Translations under genes and position numbers: made by a program
Shown: piece by piece, positions 37,872 through 50,100 of the stretch
Position numbering within the stretch: position 1 is the first letter of the stretch
Layout: every line of letters begins with the position of its first letter
Notes under the pieces: generated by a model
Seen by the model: the letters and a program-made list of their open reading frames with translations, nothing else
Database searches by the model: none
What the model was told of the DNA's origin: nothing
Source: Strigamia acuminata
Lineage: Eukaryota; Arthropoda; Chilopoda; Geophilomorpha; Linotaeniidae
Direction: 5' to 3'
NCBI GenBank assembly: GCA_949358305.1
Contig: OX442314.1
Location: 8,859,060-8,923,059 of the forward strand
DNA: 64,000 nt

Positions 37872-40800
37872 ATGAAATTGATGATTTTTGTTTTGTTTAT
37901 TTTCCACCTGACTGCAAAGGTAAGAGTCCGATTTAATTCACTTGTTTATGTATGTTATTAGGCACGGTAAAAAAAATCTTTTAAATTGGGCTAAATTGAG
38001 CCATTGTGTAAAAATGAGTTCAAATTTGTACAAATTTGTACAAAATTTGTGTAAAATTGTGCTGAATTTGTGTAAAATTGTGCAAAATTTGTGTTAAATT
38101 GTGCAAAATTTGTGTAAAATTGTGCAAAATTTGTGTAAAATTGTGCAAAATTTGTGTAAAATTGTGCAAAATTTGTGCAAAATTGTGCAAAATTTGTGCA
38201 AAATTGTGCAAAATTTGTGTAAAATTGTGCAAAATTTGTGTAAAATTGTGCAAAATTTGTGTAAAATTGTGCAAAATTTGTGCAAAATTTGTGTAAAATT
38301 GTGCAAAATTTGTGTAAAATTGTGCAAAATTTGTGTAAAATTGTGCAAAATTTGTGCAAAATTGATCCAATTACGTAAATTTGTCTAAAATTGAACCTAT
38401 TTGCGTAATTTGTGTAAATTTGACTTAGGTCAGACTAATTTGTATAAAATTGGACCAAATTATGTCCATTTCTGTGATGAAATTAGTGCAAACTGTGTAC
38501 AAACTGGTCAAAATTGTGTAAAATTGGGCAAAATTTTATAAAATTGCTCGAATGTGTCAATTCATGTAAACTTGAGCCACATTGTGTGAAATTTGGCCCT
38601 ACCCAAATTGTGTAAAAATTGGTCGATTTTGATTAATCATCCTAACGTTAAATTAAATAAAATCCTTGAAGATGTTGGCCGAAGACACGTGTGTGTGGTA
38701 TGGCCAGTGTGGTCACAATTCATTCGGTGAGGCTATCAATTGTCTCGACCACAACCCAGCAAGGCTTTTCAATCACACCGATGCTCTAATAATGCAAGAA
38801 TTCAAAAACTATTGTCCAAGTTTGGCGGATGCAAATGGTAAGCATCGTTTACGTCAGTGACGTCACAACATTGATCACATTGTTAAAAAGCAACTTTTCG
38901 CAGGAGATTTCTATCTTTGCTGTGACGACGAACAAGTAAACCATTTGATAAATGGATTGCAATTACCTCGCTACTTACTGGAAAGATGTCCAAGTTGTTG
39001 GCGTAATTTTCGCGAATTCACGTGTCAAGTCGCGTGCAGCTCCAAACAGAGTCGATTCATGATTGTGGAGAAAACGGAGCGAGTAGAGAACTGTAATTTA
39101 TTATTACTACAAGAATGTATCAAAAGTGGCACGGGCAATCGTCTAGTGCTCTAGATTATTCAGATTTCGATGTAACAATGCATATAGGTGCAACAATGCA
39201 TTTTATAGGTGCAACAATGTATTTTATAGGTGCAACAATGCATTGAAAATGCAACAAAGCATTAAAAATGCAACAATGCATTGAAAATGCAACAAAGCAT
39301 TAAAAATGCAACAATGCATTGAAAATGCAACAAAGCATTAAAAATGCAACAATGCATTGAAAATGCAACAATGCATTGAAAATGCAACAAAGCATTAAAA
39401 ATGCAACAATGCATTGAAAATGCAACAAAGCATTAAAAATGTAACAATGCATTGAAAATGCAACAAAGCATTAAAAATGCAACAATGCATTTTATAGGTG
39501 CAACAATGCATTGAAAATGCAACAATGCATTTTATAGGTGCAACAATGCAATTTATAGGTGCAACAATGCATTTTATAGGTGCAACAATGCATTTTATAG
39601 GTGCAACAATGCATTTTATAGGTGCAACAATGCATTTTATAGGTGCAATAATGCATTGAAAATGCAACAATGCATTTTATATGTGCAATAATGCATTGAA
39701 AATGCAACAATGCATTTTATATGTGCAACAATGCATTTTTTGACCCAAAAATGATGTTTTGATATGAAGATGCATTTTTTTAGCACCGAAATGCATTTTA
39801 TGGCACTAAAAGGTCCTTTCTGGCTGGACGTTAGGTATTTTTGGTGGTGTACATTGCCAATTGTTGATACATTACTTTGAATGCTTATGTTTGTGCTTTT
39901 AAAAAAAATTGAGTTGGAAATTTTTCTGAATTATTTAGCAAGCAAGGAGATGGTTTTGGGAGTGCAATATTTGGTGACTAATTTATTTGCAAACAGTTTG
40001 TTTGATTCTTGTTACAATGTCACTAATCCAACGATTGGAAATGCTGCATTGGATTTGATGTGTGGACCATGGGATCAGCAATACTGCACACCAGAAAAAT
40101 GGTTGTCTTATATGGGTGATGTAGACAATGGAGTTGCACCTTTTTCAATTAATGTCACTTTATGGGACCAAGGTGAAGTAAATTTGGATTTGAAAACTTA
40201 CAGACCTATGAATTCAACAACATTCCCTTGCAATGTAGGATTTGATGTGAGTAACTTAAGTATAATAAGATTTTTTACCTTCCGCCAGGTGTAGAGCAAA
40301 TGAGTGGCATAAGCCACAACAATAACAAGGCAACATGGTGGTATTTGACTAAAATTCTATTTATTTATTTATTTTTTTGATATTTTAAATTTTTTAGTAA
40401 TTTTTAGTAACTAAAAATTCTCAGGAAGAGAAATCAAGAAATTAATAAAAATCGACTTAAAAAAATTTAAATGAATGTAACATCGGAAAGCTCGCCATGG
40501 ACTTACTAAACATGTTGTGGCTTATGAGCATGCGCAAAGGGCAATACCTAGCGCAGCAGTCGGCAACAGGCAGACCGCGGTCCGGATACGGATTGCGGAA
40601 GGTCGAAACTTGGACCGGCAAAGGTGTAGGATGTAATTTCTCGCATTAATTTTTAAGAATACCTACCTATTGTGTTTTATATAATTACTTAAATGAGTCA
40701 AAAAATAAAAATTTATGAGTTTTTTTTTTCTGGACGTCGATAAAAATTTTCAATAGTATCCGGACCCCACTTAAAATTACTTGCTGACCCCTGACCTAGC

Positions 40801-40901
40801 GGGAGGTAAAAAGCCTTACGCTTTTCTCTTATTTCCATGTGGTTTTTGTACAGGGAGGTAAACCCTGTTCTTGCAGAGATTGTGAAGCTTCTTGTCCATA
40901 G
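37872..40901 (+). CDS. NPC1 N-terminal sterol-binding domain, stand-alone protein
   Basis: Exons: 37872-37919, 38672-38837, 38904 to about 39082, about 39947-40246, 40854-40901. With the third donor at GTAGAG and the next acceptor at gcaag, all phases agree, giving 246 aa; that one junction is uncertain. A signal peptide (MKLMIFVLFIFHLTAK) is followed by CVWYGQCGHNSFGEAINC, YLCCDDEQVNHL, GLQLPRYLLERCPSCWRNF, FTCQVACSSKQSRFM, VLGVQYLVTNLFANSLFDSC and WLSYMGDVDNGVAPF, which together are the Cys-rich lumenal N-domain of NPC1. The residues corresponding to human Asn41 (AIN-C) and Gln79 (CCDDEQ), which contact the sterol hydroxyl, are present. The last exon encodes GGKPCSCRDCEASCP and then TAG, exactly where NPC1 would continue into its first transmembrane region. 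A poly(A) signal follows at 40935. There is no room for sterol-sensing or patched-like domains before the next gene. Confidence 0.8.
38025..38380. repeat. 21-bp minisatellite in NPC1-like intron 1
   Basis: About 16 nearly perfect copies of aaaatttgtgtaaaattgtg plus c. It produces long meaningless frames on both strands (CTNFAQFYTNFAQFY-like), which are artefacts of the repeat. Looser copies run on to about 38620. Confidence 0.95.
39170..39745. repeat. Minisatellite in NPC1-like intron 3
   Basis: Alternating units gcaacaatgcattttatagg and gcaacaatgcattgaaaat/gcaacaaagcattaaaaat, about 30 units in all. The two unit types form blocks, indicating higher-order duplication. Confidence 0.93.
40554..40793. 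mobile_element. hAT-type MITE (240 bp), copy 2
   Basis: Same family as 420-749, inverted and shorter. Ends cagcagtcggcaa and ttgctgacccctg. Perfect 8-bp duplication acctagcg at 40546-40553 and 40794-40801. It sits in the last intron of the NPC1-like gene, about 50 bp upstream of the final exon. Confidence 0.93.
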
Positions 40902-41159
40902 CAGGAGACTTTGACTATATGGTTTGTTAACACAAATAAATAATCTTTAGCTTTACTATCACAATTTTAGATTACAAAACATTTTTCCTGTAATTAACAA
41001 CTATGTTGAATATTGTATTATTAAGCTTTAAAAAAAAACATGATTAAACCTATATATTAAGAAAAACAAATTGAATTATTACATGTAATAAACCTTTCAC
41101 ACCGCTTAATACTGTTTTTACACATAAATCTTTCATAATTTAGAAACATTTCTTTTCCT

Positions 41160-44100
41160 TTAAACACTTTTCAATGGTTTTAATACAGGTCCATTGGTGG
41201 TTGCTTCACTGGCTGGATTCAGGGTGAAGGTCAATTGATACTTTTTGTTTTTGTCTAATTCTCCTGTAGGAAGAGCAAATTTTTGTACTGACTCTCCATG
41301 TTTAATTTCAAACATGACCCCCTCATTCGGATCGGAGTCTTTCGCTGATTTCTTCTTTCCTTTTGTCTTCTGGGTTGGTGCTGACGAATTCTGGCTGTTT
41401 ATTTTGGGCAAAATGGGAGGCATCACCCGGTTCTTTTTCACTGCAAGCGAAGATGTTATCAGTGGTAATTTTCCAGTAATTAATTTCAGTGTTGTATCTC
41501 GTTCACTAAATTGTGAACGCGCACACATACCGCGATTTGGCATCGCCCTGTGAATCGCGTGCAATGCTACACACATGTCGCTATTCCAGCTTTGCTATTT
41601 CAATGACATGACGTCATTCCTGATCCGAAAAACCTGCCCGCCATTTCCGTCGAAAATGTTGATGAAAGGACGTCATTTCACACAGCTCACGGATTGGCTG
41701 CGACATGAATCACGGGCGAAATAGTACTTGTCCCAAGTACTATTTTCAAAAGTAGATTACCAACCGACGTCATCTGCACATGCGCAATGGCAACGCGATT
41801 GTGCCGCGATGCGAAATTGCGGTATGTGTGCGCCCAGCATAAAACGTTTAAAATATCATCAAAACCATTTGAAGTGAACAAAGTTCATTTTTCTCTTTCA
41901 CTTCAAAAAGTGAATGCATTCCTTCCATCTCCTATTGTACTTACAATAAGCAACACAAGGCACACCCATGTAGCTATGTGTGGCATGATGACAATGATAA
42001 GTTCTTTCAGTGCACTGGGTGGGGTTTTGTGTCCTTCCTTTGGCTGCTTCTTTGGCTCCATCATACTGCAATAAAATAAATGATTTTTAATTTCATTGCT
42101 TGTTACATTTAATGGATTAATTTACTGAAATCCTTATGGATTGCTGAACATTATAACCCGTAGTATCAGATAACAGTCGAAGCTGATCTGCAGACATAGT
42201 GTTTGATGTGATTAAATTAATCAATGATAACAGAGAAAAGTTTTCATTTACCATAAAGGTATCTTTCGTAGTTCCGAAAACTATAAGGTCCATCAAATCT
42301 TGTATGAACTACTGTGAGTCCTTGATGTCTGTAGTTGTTTGCCAACTTCCTTACAAGAATATCTTCTTCATTTTTGTCAGCGTTTAACTGCACTCTCTTC
42401 AACTCCAACAACTCTTGAAATATCCTACGCTCTTTCTGATAGCTGAAAATCAAACGCAACATTATTAGAAAATGCTGGAATTTTCCAACTTAATTAATCG
42501 ATGATTCTGGAATCTATACTCAAAACCAATACAACATTGTCCTATTTCAAGCAGTATCACTGGTGTAGTGGCACAAAAAAGTAGCCCATAACACAAGAAT
42601 TGTAATGCTTTGACACAGAACTACTTGTCCGCGTAGCAGAGCACAGTCCACAGTTAGGCGTAATTTGACTCGGAAATAGGTCAATGTTATATTGGTTTTG
42701 AGTATAGTTAATAACTTGAACGAGGTTTGCAGGGTCACCAAGGCCGAATTGGTCTCTGTCACACCAATACTTTGGGAGATTACCTATACTTCCAGATCTC
42801 GCTCGTCTCGTAATCTCGGTCTTGAAGATCTCGGTCCTTTTTAGTCTCAGGATCATGGTCTCGGCTAAACAAGATTTCATTATTACGAGATACAATAAAA
42901 AACGTACAACTCAGATTACGAGTTGTAACGTGATTTTTATGTTTTTTTATTGTTTTTTTGTTTGTCTCGGTCTCATACGAGATCTCGTCTCGGGACCTTT
43001 CGATCTCGTCTCGGAAAACCGAGACTTGAAAACGGCCGAGATGCTGGAAGTATAGAGATCAACATCCTTTGGCGGAGAATCACAGGGAGGTGTTGGGGTG
43101 GCTGATATTTTTAGCCCAGGGTGTTTCAAAAGCATCTGATTTATTTTGAAATTTTAATAAATTTTTCAAATTGTCTAGAGCTTGGTTTCTCAAACCGTCG
43201 GGCGCGTCTCATTGGTGGATCACGAGCCGAATTTTGGTGGGGCGCAAAGCAATTTTGGCGAGACATAATGTATTTAAAACCTTCAAGTTTAGACAAATTC
43301 AGTCCAAGCATTTCACTATCATCGGAGTTTCTCGTCTATTTTATTGCCTCTGAATTATTTTATGCTTAGCTGCTAAAGTCTGTTTTAGAGTAAGTATGGC
43401 ACTCCTCCTATTGGCTGATGGAGTATAGAGCATCTTCATTGGCCATACACCACGTAAAAGACTAGTTCACAGTTATACCTAGGTTATACTGGGGAAGCAC
43501 ATCTAGCGCGACAACAATGTACCGCAACAAGCCGGCTAAAAAAATGGTTTTTATCAAAAAACCAGTAAAGTTAGGTTTGCGGGGGGTCAAGGGGGGGCGC
43601 AGACCCCCTTGTTAGCCCTTCTTAGGAATTAAACCTAAAATATATGTAGTCGCAGTTTCCAAAGTCGCGGTAGATTTGTGCCGCAGTAGATTGTTTTGCG
43701 CTAGATGACACGCCTCGTTATACTATTGTTATGTGGCCTCCAGCCAATGAGAATGCTGTATATTCCATTAGTCAATAGGAGGAGTGCCATACTTAAACTG
43801 AAACAGACTTCAGTCAACATGTATCACTGAAAAAATTCAATGCGCTACGGATGAAGTGGGTCGCGATAGATTGCCTTTGTTAAAAGTGTGCCGTAATGTT
43901 AAAAAGTTTGAGAACCTCTGGTCTAGAGACTTTGAGAACACCCTGCATTAGGATGGTCCTGATCGGCTGACAATGTTAGGAACAACAACTCCACCAGAAT
44001 CATCCACTTCTTTCCTTCATACTTACAGTCTATTATTGTAAGCCATCTGTGAACTGGACGACAACGAACTTCTCTTATCAATCCCCGTCTTTGGCCTAAA

Positions 44101-47100
44101 TATTGTCTTATTCTTGCTCTTGCTCCTCTTTGACACAATCATCTGTCCACCACTGCTTCCATTTTCCATATAACCCTTTCCAATCATACTATTCCTTGAC
44201 CCATTACTCTCAGAATCACCCGCTTTCTCTTCTCGACTCTTTCTATTCCTACTCCCCTTTCCGATAATGCTATTCCTCGATCCAATACTCTCCGTATCAA
44301 CAACCTTCTCATCTCTTCCCTTCCTACTCCTACTCCCCTTTTCTTTGGCAGCTTCATTGTCTTCATCACTATCTGAAACTGCTACAGTGGCACGAGCTTC
44401 TTTGATCCCGTCTTTCCTTCCTTTACTTCTTCGGGGCCGTCTCTTGACAATCTCTCCGTTATCGATAAAAGTGATACCGGCCGGTGAACTGCAAATGAAG
44501 GCAATAAATATTAAATACCTAGAAGGCCACAACATGTAACAGCAAAAAAAGCTCAGCTCAGAAGTGATAGACGAATGTAAACAAGTGTTCACAGAAGGAG
44601 TGCTGTGCCCACAGAACGGCGGCGGTGATTGTATTCCAATACAATTAGAAAGCCAGCAGCAGCTGTTGTGTGTTTTTACTCCAGCAATCCCACACAAGAT
44701 ATTTAACCCTACCTCAAAACATCAGAGTCATCTGCATCGGATCGTCCATAAACCCGATTATTATCACTGAACCCAGAATCCTTCACCGATAGACCGATGG
44801 AAATGGTATCCTCCGATATAACGCTCGGTGTTCCGCTAGCTTTTTTCACATTGCTTCGTTCATTCACCGCCGGATTAATGTCGGCTTCTACTTGGAGTGA
44901 ATCTTTCTCCTCCTCTGGGATATTTTCCAGCCGTCTACCGGGTACTTGCAGTGCTCCAGTGGGCAGAACAATGCCATCCTCATTCTCCTGATCGGATTCT
45001 TGGATAATCTCTTTCTGAATAGTGATGGATTCTGATAAGTAATCCGTCTGGATGCTTTCACTCTTGCTCTGGATGCTCTGTTGGTCTTCTTGTGGTCCTG
45101 GTTCACTGATGGTGTCACTAAATAAGATTTGCTACAATATACCTCAGACAGTTTAATTGTGAGTTTTTGTGGCAGGGGGATTGGGGGATTCTCTTTGGAG
45201 GTTTTCCAATATATTGTGGCTTGCTGAAGATATTCTTATTGATTGAGCACTGTCATTGTTTCAAATGTGTTTTTACCTCTCTTGATACCTTGCACTCATC
45301 TCAGTATTAATTAATCTTACAATATATCTATTTCTGTCTCCTACAATGTGAACCTGGAGGATCTGTGATGTGTGAACAAGGGGTACACAATAATCGTAAC
45401 CCCAGAATGAGCTAACAAGAACTCCTGAACGGTCCCAATAGGTCCAAATTGTTGCAATTGTGTAAATATAATTTGTAGATTTTCTAACATGTACAGTGAA
45501 ACCTGGCAGAAAGCAGCCACTCCGGCATGGCAATCTGGCAATGTGACACACTTTTATTAGGGAATGGAAATTGGGAGGACCCAAGTAGCAAGTAATATTG
45601 GCCCATAATTGGTTTTAAATTGGCTGTAATATTGGGTAAATAATAAAATGTTAATGTTAATGTTAAATGTCTTGGAGTAGTTTAAGCGTGAACCAAGGAT
45701 AACATGGACATGTAGCCGTGCATTATTATCTATAGATTCGTTGTTCTGTGCGCTGATTGGATGACAGTAATCACATGTCATGCATTGCTTGCCAACTAAG
45801 TATGTTTGTTACCTGTTGTCATCCCAGAGTACAGTGCGTTCAGGCCCACCTTTACCATTGGGCTAACTGGGCTGCAGCCCAGGGGCGCCGGGCACGGGGG
45901 GGGGGGGGGGGGCGCCAAGCACAGGGGCTCAATGGGCACAGAAGGGCGCCGGGCAAGGGGCACCTGAGTTTTATTAGCCTAGGGCGCTGAAAAGTGTAAA
46001 GACGGCCCTGAGTGCGTTTATATATTATGTGGCGCCATCGGTGGCAAAACGCACTGAACATGCGGATACATGTCCAAGTTCACCTTGGTTCGTGGTTTAA
46101 GGTACAATACAAAAAGATATTGGGCTCATGTTGGCGATATAGTCAACCGTCCCAATGTTTACGCTGTACAGATTTCTTTACAAAACCAATATTTACTCCC
46201 TGCTTGGAGAAGTGCTTATCTGTAAATAAAGGTTTAAACTTGGGAATGTCACTTCTCATGCTCAGACTGTTTTTGACACAAAAGAATGTGCGGTGTTTAA
46301 TTTGCCGGAAGAGTAACGAAGTGGAAGCTTTGCACAGGTTTCTCTGCAAAATCTTTTACTCCGATTTCTTACCTCATCCGCACACGTTCACTTCCAATCT
46401 TCTGTGCTGGTGTTCCACCATGAAGTTGTAAATAATTTGCGCAACCACGGTTTCCTCTGAACAGTGCAGCATCTAATGGAGTCATCATCTGACCCTAGAA
46501 AAAGTTTCAAGTTGTTTGCTTCAATAACTCCAACATCATCATCAATTGTTTATATTAATAAAATGCATAACAGATGGGACTACACTAAAATCTTCCAGAT
46601 TATAGGCCTAACTGGTTTGAAGATCACACATTCTGTGATTTAGTAATATGAAACTATATTTGGCCTATTTGAGACAAAAATGTAATCAGTTCAGTTGTTA
46701 ATACAAAAACCGTATTTTATCGTTTGAGAGCTGCGGCTCTTATGCTGGGCGCACACATATCGCGATTTCGCGTCGCGTCGCGATCGCGTTGCCATTGCGC
46801 ATGCGCAGGTGACGTCATTTCCTTCGCGCCGGTTCGAAATCTACTTTTGGAAATAGTACTTGTTCCACGTACTATTTCGCCCGCGATTCATGTCGCAGCC
46901 AATCCCGTGAGCTGTTTGAAATGACGTCATTTCTTCAACATTTTCGGTTGCTGTGTGAATGCTGTGGAATGACGTCATAAGATTGAATTCGCAGAACTGA
47001 AATAGCTACATGTGTGTAGCATTGCGCGCGATTTACAGCGCAATTTCGCTTGCGAAATCGCGACGCGCCGCGAAATCGCAGTATGTGTGCGCCCAGCATT

Positions 47101-50100
47101 GAAACTGCATTTTTATCAGCAATTACAATTTCTGTTTTTCGTTTGTTACATTTGTTTAATTTTACAAACGAAGTCTGAACGTAAGAAACGAAGCGTACGT
47201 TCATCGTTCGTGAGGTTAAGGCAAAATACGATAATTTAAAACTTTACATTAACCTTGAAGAACCACCCTCTGTTACCAAGACAACAATATTGAATTAAAA
47301 ATAAATAATACATTCTCATTGATCTGCTCTACTAAGAAAAGCTGACCTTGAAAATAGAATTCTTCTTATTTTTATGCAACAATAATCAATACTAACTCTA
47401 CCAACAGCAAAAACCATTATCCTACCTTTGAGCTTCTCATGACAGGATTCACTTCTGCTCCATCATCAATTAAGATCTTACACAATTCAACATTGTTGTT
47501 AATTGCTGCAATGTGGAGGCATGTTCTGCCATCATTGTTTGCATAGCTTGGTGCACCAGGCCTTTGTGCTAACAACCACACAACCAGCTCTTCAAAAAAA
47601 TAATATAAAACAAATTAAACAATGTGGATGTCACTTTTGATTGTTTGTTCACCTTTTCTTCCTGATTGGACAGCATCATGGAGTGGCAAGTCACCTTTAT
47701 GATTTTCCTTCCACAAGTCAGCCAAATTCTTTTCTAAAATCTTAAGAGTTTCCAATTGTCCTTTGGAAGCTCCACAATGAGCTGGGCTGTAATTGAAGTC
47801 AATAATTGTGTGTCAAGAGATTTTTAGAACAAATATTGGAGCTTACGTTCTGCCTTTAAGGTCTTGATGATTAGGATTAGCTGAGTATCTGAGTAAAAGA
47901 GAGGTGCAGTCCGCATGACCCAAAGTGACGGCATAAAAAAGAGCTGTGCATCCATTGTTGTCTTCAATGTCCACATCCATTCCACAAAAGGATAATAATG
48001 TTTCGAGACACTCGTTGTGTCCTCTGCTGGCAGCGCAGTGTAGAGCTGAAACCAAAGCACAACAGTTGTCAGTTATTTGCAGGGGTTGAAGTAAGCCAGA
48101 ACTCTCCGGAATGCTGATTCGGTAAAAGATTTGGAAGATTAATTCGCACAGAAACTAGAAATCGTTTGAATCATAAAATCTTTGAAATGTTGCTAATTTT
48201 AAATAAAAATTCATCTATGCAATAATATATATTCTACTAAATGCATACAGAATTTTTTTTAATGTTTGTAATAAACAAAAAATAAAAATTATTTATTTTT
48301 AAATAGTTAGCGGAAAACTAGCGAAATATTAGCGATAAAATAGCTAACTGGTACTATACAGTTCGCGCCCGGTATCTTGATGCTAAATTCGTACAGCGCA
48401 TCCCATTCTGCGCAGACGATTTTCTAATTCCAGTTGTTATTTAGCAGTATTAAGCCTAATATTAGGCCTAATAATGCTAAAATAAAGTTAATAAACAACA
48501 ATAAACTCATTATTAAAAGTAATTTACAGCACAGTACCAAAATATTTTTACTTATTTACCTATTTTTAGCATTATTAGGCCTAATATTAGGCTTAATACT
48601 GCTAAATAACAACTGGAATTAGAAAATTGTCCGCACAGAATGGGATGCACAGTACAAATTTAACATCAAGATACCGGGCGCAAACTGTAGTTAGCGATAG
48701 CGACAATTAGCGAAATGTACATTTTGAGCAAAAAGCGAAATTTTAGCGAAGTTATTATTGTTGGTTAGCGAGCCCAACAACGTTATTATTACAATATTCT
48801 CCATAATTTAACGGTTTGCTCCGTTGTTTATTAGTAGGATTTTTATGTAGTTTAACTTATATTATAATTGCTCACACAAAGTTCAAATTAATGACCACAA
48901 TAAACAAACTCATTCAGCATGAGACATTGCACTTTAACCGTTCGTTTGTTGCCAAGCGACCAATAACAACACGCTAATCCCACACACCGGAAGCACACGT
49001 ATTATTTTTATCCTACCTGTCAATCCGTCCTTGTCTTTGCTTTTCACGTTTCCGCCGGCATTAACCAAGGCCAATAACGCGTCGCTGCTTCCTGTGAAAA
49101 TTGATTTCAACAGCTATTTTCGAAATCTACTCAAATTATTATTTATTTTCGACTCTGCCGTCTATTTTCATACCTGCGGAAGCGGCCCATAAAAAGGGCT
49201 CGCGACCATCCTGGTCTCGAACGTGCACGTCTGTGTTGTGGTGGATGAGTTTTCTCAGCACTTCCATTCCTAGTTCGGGGTTGTTGCCCATGTCGTTCTT
49301 CGGGCCACACATTTGGGCCGCGTAGTGGATCGGGTAAGCGCCGTGCATGTCCGGAGTTGAAGCGTCGGCTCCGCTGGCGATGAGGAGGTCGAGGCACTCC
49401 AATTCGCCGCATACTGCGTGAAATAAATAAGGTTTTTACAAACTATAACAAGTAAATTTAAAAAACTACGTTTTTGGGAAAGGCTTTTATGTTGGTTTTT
49501 CAAATCGCCGCCAGTGCGCTACTACCGCAGATTTTTTCGTGATTGCCATGTACGCGCCGAAAATCGCAAACTAATGAACTTTTCCACATTAAAATCTAAA
49601 AACAAAATATATGGGCAGATAGGAATTTTTATTTTAACCAAGATTAGCCTGGTTTCAGAATTTATTCAGCACTTTATAATTTAAAACGAAGCAGATTTAG
49701 AGTTGACCCTGACAATTTGGCATCCATTTTAGTTTAAATACACTAGTGGTGGCGCTATTGTGTACCGGAAGTTGAAACAAACACACAAACAAACATTCAT
49801 GTCAAGTAAAATAAAAGACTTTAAATACTTGTACTAGAACACTCTAAACTAAAAAATTTTCAGATTCGGTTCTTTTTGGTGATTCGAATTGAGATTTTAG
49901 TATTTCGCGATATTGGAGGAATCGATTTAGAAGTTAGGATCTTTTTTAGCTGTTGGGGACGAAAATTTACAACAACAAAATAAAAAAATTACAAAAATAT
50001 TTTTTTTGTTATTTGGGTCACCAAAAAGAATGCAAGTTGGCCCGAAGTTCGGTCTCCTCGACAGGATGTCCGCCTCTGGGTCCCGGAAGCTATACTGCGC

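Noticed and set aside
37991-38388. Long overlapping frames on both strands with repeats such as CTNFAQFY and VQNLCKI
   Set aside because: They are translations of a 21-bp tandem repeat lacking stops in several frames. There is no start context or splice evidence.
30835-39745. Regular repeats that might be read as CRISPR arrays
   Set aside because: There are no unique spacers between identical repeats. Units abut each other directly and lie in animal introns, so they are minisatellites.
40854-40901. Reading the NPC1-like gene as the start of a full-length NPC1
   Set aside because: An in-frame TAG follows the N-domain, a poly(A) signal comes next, and the following 10 kb belong to an opposite-strand gene, so no exons for the membrane part were found. 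A donor inside the exon (GTGAAG) cannot be fully excluded.
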